Assembly: GCA_044448905.1 (NCBI GenBank)
Contig: JBIOHJ010000164.1
Span: 1 to 5,168 of the forward strand
Source: JBIOHJ01 sp044448905
Lineage (GTDB): Bacteria > Bacteroidota > Bacteroidia > AKYH767-A > OLB10
Direction: 5' to 3'
DNA: 5,168 bases
How positions within the stretch are numbered: the first letter of the stretch is position 1; each line of letters opens with the position of its first letter. Below are positions 1 to 5,168 of this stretch, one piece after another. A program made the position numbers and the translations under genes. The notes under the pieces were generated by a model. That model was not told the origin of the DNA. It searched no databases and saw only the letters and a list, made by a program, of their open reading frames with translations.

Positions 1-435
1 GATAATAAATTATGCGGCACAACCCGCGAAGGAGGTTCAACTAATATGGGGGTAATTTTTAATTACAGCCTGGCAACAAATATTTATACAAAGGTTTTTG
101 ATTTTAATACAGCTATTGGAGGATATCCGACAGGCGGATTTATTTCGGTTACTTTTACTACAGGAATTCCAGGTATCGCAAATGCCGCAAATGGAATATC
201 TGTTTATCCAAATCCCGTAAATGATTTATTGAAAGTTCAGTCAAACAGTATTGAAAGCAAAAATGTATCGCTTAACCTGCGCGATATTTTTGGAAAAACA
301 ATTTACTCCTCATCCGGAAAAATAATTTTCTCAGACCAATTTGCTGTTGATATGAAAAGCTGCAGTTCGGGCTTATATTTCCTTGAAGTTATTGCGGATG
401 GAAATTCTACAATCACAAAAGTGATGAAAGAATAA
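1..435 (+). CDS. GloVer-repeat protein with T9SS type A sorting domain (3' end only)
   Basis: This is the C-terminal 144 residues of a secreted protein whose start lies upstream of the window. The frame is open from base 1, and the residues before the first ATG (position 46) belong to the protein: LCGTTREGGSTNMGVIFNY matches the Gloeo/Verruco (GloVer, TIGR03803-type) repeat pattern LYGTTxxGGxxxxGVIF, followed by the typical TNIYTKVFDFN segment. GloVer repeats usually occur in tandem and probably form a beta-propeller; about one repeat is visible here. After a linker comes a classic T9SS type A sorting domain, starting at VYPNPVND (visible residues 68-75) and continuing through LRDIFGKTIY and SSGLYFLEV to the basic ending TKVMKE. 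In this family the domain directs export across the outer membrane and is normally removed or used for surface anchoring. A strong terminator follows. Ligand and full length are unknown. Family assignment is by remembered motif, not by search. Confidence 0.88.
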   Translation, partial: DNKLCGTTREGGSTNMGVIFNYSLATNIYTKVFDFNTAIGGYPTGGFISVTFTTGIPGIANAANGISVYPNPVNDLLKVQSNSIESKNVSLNLRDIFGKTIYSSSGKIIFSDQFAVDMKSCSSGLYFLEVIADGNSTITKVMKE

Positions 436-474
436 AAGACAGGGTTTGTTTCATATAGTGTTTTTTTTTATTTA

Positions 475-513
475 AAAAAGTGTCGGATAGTCCCACCGGC
501 ACTTTTTGTTTTT
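475..513 (+). terminator. Intrinsic (Rho-independent) terminator
   Basis: A 12-base arm at 475-486 (AAAAAGTGTCGG) pairs with 496-507 (CCGGCACTTTTT) with a single G-T wobble and a 9-base loop. The T-rich tail runs on to 513, interrupted by one G. It lies about 40 bases after the stop of the GloVer gene. The A-run on the left arm would also give a U-tract on the other strand, but no minus-strand gene lies there to need it. It should separate this gene from the next one. Confidence 0.85.
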
Positions 514-594
514 CCTCCAAAGAACATGAACATGTTATTTTTAAATCAATGGGTTGAACAACTTTATTAATTCGTAACTTGCCTGTTTATATTG

Positions 595-602
595 TAGATT
601 TG
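595..602 (+). promoter_or_regulatory. Candidate Bacteroidota -7 promoter box
   Basis: TAGATTTG fits the Bacteroidota -7 consensus TAnnTTTG exactly. It ends 17 bases before the ATG at 620, which would give a short untranslated leader of roughly 10 bases. The -33 element is weak: TTCG at 571-574 sits about 20 bases upstream, in place of the usual TTG/TTTG. No Shine-Dalgarno sequence lies between the box and the start, as is normal in this phylum. Confidence 0.5.
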
Positions 603-619
603 TATATTCATAAATTACA

Positions 620-2575
620 ATGGTAAAAAAGCTAAATGTAATTTTATTTTTTAGTTTACTTTACATAGCTGCACCCGCGCAGCAAAAGTTTATTAAAATT
701 ACTGACGAAGTTGTTACCGGGGCTTTTCCAAATGGTTCCGGCCTTAGGATTTTTCCAACTCCCGATTTGGGCTGGGTAGTGTTTTTAATAAACGATTTAA
801 AGCTTACAAAATTTAATGTGTGCGGTGAAAGCGAATGGAGCAAACAATACCAGGTAGCTAATACTCACAGCAGCTTAAATGATTTTATTCAAATGCCAAA
901 CGGGGATTTTCTTTTGTTAACCCGAATATTAAAAGGAACCACTTATGGCTCTTTACTTACACGGATAGATGCTTCGGGAAATGTTGTGTGGAGTAAATCG
1001 TATTATGAAGCATCTTATAATCATTTTAGCTATACGCTGAGCTGCAATAACCAGGGGGAGATTTTCCTTTACGGCAATCAGGCGTATATCATAGCTAACA
1101 ATACTAGTTATTTAATGATATGTAAACTCAACGGTAATGGAAATATAATTTGGACCCGCTTTTATGACAATGGAGGTATCTGGGGAGGGGCAATTGTTAC
1201 TTCCGACCAGGGTATATTAGCAAGAACAGGCAACACTTTAGTTAAAACCGATAATGCGGGAAATGTTCAATGGACAACCTGGTTTTACACCGGGACTTAT
1301 AATTTTTTTGCACCTGTTGAAGTTTCCGATGGATATATTTTCAGCGGGTATGGTAACAACGGAACCAATTATATACATTTTTTTAAAATAGATTCCCAGG
1401 GTAATTTGCTTTTGGGCGGTGGTAAAAAATCAAATTTTATAGGAACCCCGCCTTTTCTTCGTAAAAGAAATAATGGAAACCTGGTAGGAGTGTTCGGTAA
1501 TAATACTACGGTTGTAGAATTTGATAATGATTTAAATATTATCAGCCAAAGTTCAATTAATAATTCAGTGGCAGGAAAAAATTTATACGGAAAAGAAATC
1601 TGTTTTTTAGCTGACGGCACTCCTGTTGTGGCAGGCATTGAAGGTTCATCAGCATTTTTATTTTTTTCCAGGACTGATAATAATTATCACACAAATTGCG
1701 ATATCACACCAACCCCTATGAGTTTTACATTGACAAATGTGAACCATGGCTCTAACAACATCAATGTAAGTTCATACACGTTAAATGTAACGGATGAAAA
1801 TTATTCTGTCAATTCTTTTTCTGTAACCGAAACAATTCTGTGCAGCGAACCAAAGCAAATTGATTTGGGAAATGATACTTCCTTCTGCCAGAACGCAACT
1901 TTAACCCTGCAGAACCACACAAGCGATGTGTTTGATAATTACCTGTGGTCAACCGGTGAAACAACGGCTGCGATTACAATAAACCAACCCGGAATATATT
2001 GGCAGCTTGGTACAGATATTTGCGAGATTAATTCAGCAACAGATACAATTGAAATAAATGCTTTACCAGTAATAGTTGCTGATTTGGGAATGGATTTATT
2101 AAAATGTGAAGATGTTACACTGGTACTGACTGCTCCTTACTGTGATAGCTGTCTTTATACATGGAGTACAGGAAGCATGCATGATACAATTGAAATTACC
2201 GCACCCGGTTTGTATTGGCTCAGCATTGAAAATTATAATGGATGTATCTCGTCAGATACGGTGGAAGTGGAAATTGCCAAATGTGAATGTGATATTTATT
2301 TGCCTAACGCATTTACGCCTAACCACGATGGCTTAAATGAATTATTTAATCCTGTTTATTATTGCGATGTTGATGATTATAACCTCAGCATATTTAACCG
2401 CTGGGGCCAGCTGATGTATGTAACAGATAATATAGGTGCGAGCTGGAATGGAAAATTTGGAGGTAAGTCGGTACCTGAAGGAATATATGTGTATAGAATT
2501 AATTACATACCTGTAATAAACGGAAAGCTGAATGACCGGGTTTCAAAATCAGGAACTGTAGCAGTAATATTTTGA
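620..2575 (+). CDS. Secreted propeller-like protein with two Ig-like repeats and T9SS type B sorting domain
   Basis: A 651-residue secreted protein. Residues 1-20 form a signal peptide with a KK n-region, a hydrophobic core, and a likely signal peptidase I cut after APA (20), before QQ. Residues about 24-360 contain degenerate repeats built around a DxxGNxxW turn (CGESEW 68-73, DASGNVVW 117-124, NGNGNIIW 171-178, DNAGNVQW 211-218, DSQGN 258-262), which suggests a beta-propeller; the family is not named with confidence. Two tandem Ig-like repeats follow at about 412-480 and 483-552, each with a DLGxD opening, a WSTG core and a PGxYW strand. Residues 554-651 are a T9SS type B (gliding motility-associated, CHU_C-like) domain: LPNAFTPNHDGLNE, FNRWGQLMY, SWNGK, VPEGIYVYRI. 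The role is probably surface display or secretion with binding or adhesion; no catalytic motif is seen. The start is supported by the signal peptide and the upstream -7 box. It converges on the next gene with a 52-base gap. Confidence 0.9.
   Translation: MVKKLNVILFFSLLYIAAPAQQKFIKITDEVVTGAFPNGSGLRIFPTPDLGWVVFLINDLKLTKFNVCGESEWSKQYQVANTHSSLNDFIQMPNGDFLLLTRILKGTTYGSLLTRIDASGNVVWSKSYYEASYNHFSYTLSCNNQGEIFLYGNQAYIIANNTSYLMICKLNGNGNIIWTRFYDNGGIWGGAIVTSDQGILARTGNTLVKTDNAGNVQWTTWFYTGTYNFFAPVEVSDGYIFSGYGNNGTNYIHFFKIDSQGNLLLGGGKKSNFIGTPPFLRKRNNGNLVGVFGNNTTVVEFDNDLNIISQSSINNSVAGKNLYGKEICFLADGTPVVAGIEGSSAFLFFSRTDNNYHTNCDITPTPMSFTLTNVNHGSNNINVSSYTLNVTDENYSVNSFSVTETILCSEPKQIDLGNDTSFCQNATLTLQNHTSDVFDNYLWSTGETTAAITINQPGIYWQLGTDICEINSATDTIEINALPVIVADLGMDLLKCEDVTLVLTAPYCDSCLYTWSTGSMHDTIEITAPGLYWLSIENYNGCISSDTVEVEIAKCECDIYLPNAFTPNHDGLNELFNPVYYCDVDDYNLSIFNRWGQLMYVTDNIGASWNGKFGGKSVPEGIYVYRINYIPVINGKLNDRVSKSGTVAVIF
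1853..2278 (+). repeat. Two tandem Ig-like repeats (protein level) within the 620-2575 gene
   Basis: Two consecutive units of about 70 codons share the layout DLGND/DLGMD, then a cysteine, a YLWSTG/YTWSTG core, a TI.I..PGIYW/PGLYW strand, a second cysteine and a DTIEI/DTVEV end. The paired cysteines may form a disulfide in each domain. This module is common just before type B sorting domains in Bacteroidota and probably acts as a spacer or stalk. The repeats are clear in protein but diverged in DNA. Confidence 0.75.
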
Positions 2576-2627
2576 TTTGTTTGCCTGGCAGGTTTCAAAA
2601 AATTGCTGATAACAATAATAATTTCTT

Positions 2628-3359
2628 TTATTCTTTTCTCAAAATTATCCTTTTGGAAAATGCCTGAAAATTTTCTCCAAAAAGCGAAATGATATAAATA
2701 CCGGGTAGTAAATGCGCAACATTTATTCTTTTCCGGTTAGTCCCCGAAAACATTTTGTCATCATATACTTTATTACCTGATAATTCAAACAAAGAAATAT
2801 TTACAGTGTTTTGTAAAGAAGCTTGTGAAATGATTTGAATAGTTTGTTGAGCGTAATCATAAATAATATTAAATGCTTCATTATTGGAAATACTATTTAT
2901 TGAAAGAGCAGTTGGATTTAAGTTAATAGTAAAAGTGCTGTCAAAGTAACACGAGTCGGGTAGGAGGGGAATAAGATTAGAAACCCAAAGCTGGAAAGTA
3001 ACTATGTAGTCAGGAGGAATGGGTGAAGCTACATCATAAAAAATAGGAACAGTCATTGTTATACCCGGGTTCCATGAGGACGCAAATACAGTCCACGGTG
3101 AGCCATTTGAAAGCGCCATTCCTGCCGGAAGAGGAGTTAAAGGAACTAACTTGGCTAGCGGGTAAGCAAAACTTTGCGTGGGATGTTGATTGGTTATTTG
3201 AAATGTAACCATCGAATCGCCAAAAGAAGCCGGAATGCCTGTTGTAAAATGAATGCTATCGTAGCTCAATGGTACCGTTGTGCAAAGGGTAAATTGCGCA
3301 GGGGCCTTAACTGAAAAACATGCAATCAAGATAATGAAAGCAACAAGGTGTTTCTTCAA
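2628..3359 (-). CDS. Small secreted protein with diverged T9SS type A-like C-terminal domain (TTG start)
   Basis: A 243-residue exported protein. The start codon is TTG (3359-3357): reading upstream in frame, a TAA stop is met at 3416-3414 with no ATG between, and the TTG opens a standard signal peptide (MKKHLVAFIILIAC...). The likely cut is after APA (21), before QF; LIAC at 11-14 also resembles a lipobox, so a lipoprotein is an alternative. Residues about 25-150 look like an all-beta, Ig-like segment with two cysteines (26 and 137) that could pair; I do not recognise the family. Residues 159-243 follow the type A sorting layout (VNISLFELSGNKVYD, LLPGIYIISLFG, basic ending SKRIILRKE), but the usual YPNP entry motif is replaced by IIYDYAQQ. 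It is therefore probably T9SS cargo or a decayed version. It is convergent with the upstream-window gene and divergent from the Kelch gene. Ligand and function are unknown. Confidence 0.82.
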   Translation of the reverse strand: MKKHLVAFIILIACFSVKAPAQFTLCTTVPLSYDSIHFTTGIPASFGDSMVTFQITNQHPTQSFAYPLAKLVPLTPLPAGMALSNGSPWTVFASSWNPGITMTVPIFYDVASPIPPDYIVTFQLWVSNLIPLLPDSCYFDSTFTINLNPTALSINSISNNEAFNIIYDYAQQTIQIISQASLQNTVNISLFELSGNKVYDDKMFSGTNRKRINVAHLLPGIYIISLFGENFQAFSKRIILRKE

Positions 3360-3379
3360 TTTACTTTGTTTTAGAAAGA

Positions 3380-3387
3380 CGAAAGTA
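3380..3387 (-). promoter_or_regulatory. Candidate -7 promoter box for the minus-strand gene
   Basis: Read on the minus strand this is TACTTTCG, one mismatch from the Bacteroidota TAnnTTTG box. It ends 20 bases before the TTG start at 3359, the same short-leader arrangement as the candidate box before the 620 gene. No TTG/TTTG -33 element is visible at the expected distance, so the call is tentative. Its position supports the TTG start. Confidence 0.35.
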
Positions 3388-3477
3388 AGAAATAATTTAT
3401 TTCCCTGTTTTGTTTAACTTAGTGCAACTTTTTGTTTGTTCCGCGTGTCTTTTTATTGAATACATAAGAGTAATGAA

Positions 3478-4932
3478 ATGAAAAATTTCTTATTCAAAAT
3501 TATAACAGGCTCATTAAGTTTTATTTTTTGTAATTCCCTTTTGTTTTCTCAGCAATATGTCTGGGTTCAGAAAGCTGACTTTCCGGGTACGGCAAGATGT
3601 GCTACAGTTTTTTTTACAATTGGTAATAAAGGGTATATGGGAACCGGGTTTGAGAATATTTTAAAGAAAGATTTTTGGGAATACGATCCTGTTTTGGATT
3701 CATGGACACAAAAAGCGGATTTGACAGGGCCGCAAAGATTTAATGCTGCACATTTTTCAATTGGAAATAAAGGCTATGTCGGATTAGGAAGTTCAACGTA
3801 TCCGTTTTATACATGGGTGACAGATTTTTGGGAATACAATCCTGCTTCCAATACATGGGTTCAAAAGGGAAATTTTCCCGGTAACGGAAGATACACTACT
3901 ATTTCATTCTCCATCGGAAATAAAGGGTATATGGGAACCGGGTGGGATCAATCTACTCCTTATTATAAAGACTTTTGGGAATATGATCCTGCTTCCGATA
4001 TATGGACACAGAAATCAGATTTTGCCGGCATACAGCGTCAATCAACAGCATTTTTTGTTATAGGAAATAAAGGTTATGCCGGCTTCGGTGCAACCGGAAG
4101 CTCTATTTATAATGACTTATGGGAATACAACCCTGTAAATGATTCATGGACACAGATGGCGAATTTACCGGGTTCGATTCGAAATAATGCATGTGCTTTT
4201 TCAATTGGCAATTATGGCTTTGTTGGTTTAGGAAGTATCACATACCCGGTACTCAGTTTTTTAAATGATTTCTGGAAATATGATCCTTCAGTAAATAGCT
4301 GGACACAAATAACCTCTTTTGGAGGCACTGCAAGATATGCGGTTGCCTCTTTTTCTATTGGATGTAATGCGTATGTAGGAACGGGACGGGATGCTTCAGG
4401 GTTTACAAATGATTTTTGGGAACTAACCATTTTAGCCACTGCTTCGTTTACTTATTTGATTGACACCTGCAGTGGCCAGGTTTTGTTCAATAACCTATCA
4501 GTTAACGGGACATCTTTTTATTGGGATTTCGGAGATGGAACTACATCAACTGCACTCAATCCTGTTCATACGTATGCTGTTCCGGGAATTTATAACGTAA
4601 TGCTTATAGTCAATGAATCTGAATGCGAACCCGATACCAGCTTTCAATTATTAAATCTTGAACAAAATTCATTATTTATTTCTATTCCAAATGTTTTAAC
4701 ACCAAACGGAGATGGAAAAAATGATGAATTCAAGATTAAAGGAACAAATGTTTGTGAAAATTATTTATTGAAGATTTATAACCGGTGGGGGCAGCTTATT
4801 TTTGAAACGGATAATATTCAGTTATCATGGAACGGAACGCATAAAGGAAAAGAGGTTCCGCAAGGTGTTTATTTCTACGTTTTGACCGGAAGCAAAATCA
4901 ATCGCCCGGGTGTAGTTTCTTTAATAAGGTAA
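3478..4932 (+). CDS. Secreted Kelch-propeller protein with PKD domain and T9SS type B sorting domain
   Basis: A 484-residue secreted protein. Residues 1 to about 25 are a signal peptide (MKNFLFKIIT..., cut near LFS/QQYVW). Residues 28-316 hold six Kelch-type blades, each with R..A..F.IGNKGYxGxG, a variable loop, then DFWEYDP...W.Q. The glycine motifs begin at about 48, 95, 146, 195, 243 and 294, so the period is 47-51 residues. The sixth blade stops at DFWEL, and the N-terminal VWVQK probably supplies its last strand, closing a six-bladed ring. Residues about 320-396 are a PKD domain (YWDFGDGT at 348-355, NPVHTY, PGIYNVMLIV). Residues about 398-484 are a T9SS type B sorting domain (IPNVLTPNGDGKNDEF, YNRWGQLIFETDN, SWNG, VPQGVYFYVL). 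Secreted Kelch/PKD proteins are usually thought to bind carbohydrate or protein; galactose oxidase-like catalytic residues were not identified. The ATG at 3478 is preferred because it leads straight into the signal peptide; an ATG at 3473 is out of frame. No convincing promoter was found in the 118-base divergent gap. Confidence 0.93.
   Translation: MKNFLFKIITGSLSFIFCNSLLFSQQYVWVQKADFPGTARCATVFFTIGNKGYMGTGFENILKKDFWEYDPVLDSWTQKADLTGPQRFNAAHFSIGNKGYVGLGSSTYPFYTWVTDFWEYNPASNTWVQKGNFPGNGRYTTISFSIGNKGYMGTGWDQSTPYYKDFWEYDPASDIWTQKSDFAGIQRQSTAFFVIGNKGYAGFGATGSSIYNDLWEYNPVNDSWTQMANLPGSIRNNACAFSIGNYGFVGLGSITYPVLSFLNDFWKYDPSVNSWTQITSFGGTARYAVASFSIGCNAYVGTGRDASGFTNDFWELTILATASFTYLIDTCSGQVLFNNLSVNGTSFYWDFGDGTTSTALNPVHTYAVPGIYNVMLIVNESECEPDTSFQLLNLEQNSLFISIPNVLTPNGDGKNDEFKIKGTNVCENYLLKIYNRWGQLIFETDNIQLSWNGTHKGKEVPQGVYFYVLTGSKINRPGVVSLIR
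3559..4425 (+). repeat. Six tandem Kelch blade repeats within the 3478-4932 gene
   Basis: Six units of about 141-153 bases encode the propeller blades. Some stretches are still near-identical in DNA: a 25-base segment at 3625-3649 recurs exactly at 3919-3943, two blades (294 bases) apart. The loop between the double-glycine motif and the DFW/DLW motif measures about 8, 12, 10, 9, 12 and 9 residues in blades 1 to 6. Blades 2 and 5 share the loop GLGSxTYP without gaps. Confidence 0.85.
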
Positions 4933-5044
4933 TATCTATTTCCGTTCATAACCTCCCCGCCATTTTATTTTCACCCGGCAGGAAATAATAGTTTTGTTCG
5001 CATAACACTCTTTCTGATTAAAATAATCTTTTAAACAATTTATT

Positions 5045-5052
5045 TACTTTAG
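5045..5052 (+). promoter_or_regulatory. Possible -7 promoter box immediately before the last gene
   Basis: TACTTTAG has one mismatch to TAnnTTTG and ends only four bases before the ATG at 5057. If used, the transcript would start at or very near the start codon, giving a leaderless or almost leaderless mRNA. No good -33 element is visible and the region is AT-rich, so a chance match is quite possible. Confidence 0.3.
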
Positions 5053-5056
5053 TGGC

Positions 5057-5168
5057 ATGCCATACATTTCATTAGAAGAACATTTGCCGGGTGTTACCGG
5101 CTTGCTCGAATATAGTCCCGAACCCGGGAACGTATTACGTGAGCTTACACAGTTATTATTACGTGGCC
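5057..5168 (+). CDS. Carboxymuconolactone decarboxylase/AhpD-like family protein (5' end only)
   Basis: The first 37 codons of a gene that runs off the window. The protein begins MPYISLEEHLPGVTGLLEYS and continues through PEPGNVLRELTQLLLRG. This resembles the N-terminus of carboxymuconolactone decarboxylase-family, peroxidase-related proteins, which often begin MPYIxLxEHLPGIxGLLxxRPETAxPLxELxxxLLRG and then carry the CxxC-containing AhpD-like core. That redox core lies outside the window, so activity cannot be judged. There is no signal peptide, so it is presumably cytoplasmic, unlike the four genes before it. The ATG at 5057 is chosen because the family N-terminus starts there. The preceding gap of 124 bases has no clear terminator for the Kelch gene. 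Assignment is from remembered family pattern on a short fragment. Confidence 0.72.
   Translation, partial: MPYISLEEHLPGVTGLLEYSPEPGNVLRELTQLLLRG

Noticed and set aside
29..48. AAGGAGG followed 10 bases later by ATG, looking like a ribosome binding site and gene start at 46
   Set aside because: The frame is open upstream to base 1 and the same bases encode the E-G-G of a GloVer repeat. Bacteroidota rarely rely on Shine-Dalgarno sites, so this is an internal Met of a truncated gene.
523..536. AACATG followed by the 8-base palindrome AACATGTT, a possible operator
   Set aside because: Short, in AT-rich DNA, with no regulator gene nearby and no second copy seen. Chance is the simpler explanation.
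1369..1638. Minus-strand open frame of 89 codons inside the 620-2575 gene
   Set aside because: It lies wholly opposite a well-supported coding sequence, has no recognisable domain or promoter, and looks like a shadow frame. The same applies to the frames at 661-843, 2142-2336 and 4212-4439.
2570..2600. TTTTGA/TCAAAA and CCT/AGG pairings as a terminator for the 620-2575 gene
   Set aside because: The stems are weak, interrupted by an asymmetric loop and overlap the stop codon. No T-run follows on the plus strand.
3454..3468. TATTGAAT or TACATAAG as the -7 box of the Kelch gene, with TTTG at 3431-3438 as -33
   Set aside because: The spacing is plausible, but both boxes have two or more mismatches to TAnnTTTG, too many to call in AT-rich DNA.
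4937..4987. Inverted repeat TATTTCC/GGAAATA after the Kelch gene as a terminator
   Set aside because: Only 7 bp with a loop of about 37 bases and no proper T-tract after it, so it is not a convincing terminator.

Overview
This window comes from a member of the Bacteroidota (Bacteroidetes) that secretes proteins through the type IX secretion system (T9SS). The basis is AT-rich DNA, starts without Shine-Dalgarno sequences, candidate -7 boxes of the TAnnTTTG kind, and four neighbouring genes that end in recognisable T9SS C-terminal sorting domains. Two are type A (YPNP-like) and two are type B (gliding motility-associated, CHU_C-like). The sequence alone does not place it below phylum level.

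Layout: (1) positions 1-435, plus strand, the 3' end of a GloVer-repeat protein with a type A sorting domain, followed by a good intrinsic terminator (475-513). (2) 620-2575, plus, a large secreted protein with a propeller-like N-terminal half, two Ig-like repeats and a type B sorting domain. (3) 2628-3359, minus, convergent with gene 2, a small secreted protein with a diverged type A-like C-terminus and a TTG start. (4) 3478-4932, plus, divergent from gene 3, a secreted six-bladed Kelch propeller followed by a PKD domain and a type B sorting domain. (5) 5057-5168, plus, the first 37 codons of a probable carboxymuconolactone decarboxylase/AhpD-like family protein, cut off by the window edge.

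The orientations (+, +, -, +, +) and the terminator after gene 1 argue against one operon. The cargo genes look like independently transcribed surface or secreted proteins, probably adhesins or binding proteins, although no ligand or enzyme activity can be read from them. The last gene is a presumably cytoplasmic redox-family gene with no visible link to the others. No RNA genes, mobile elements, CRISPR arrays or defence genes were seen, no gap exceeds 300 bases, and I see no convincing new multi-gene system. The most interesting points are the 3+3 pattern in the Kelch propeller and the unusual start and C-terminus of the minus-strand gene.
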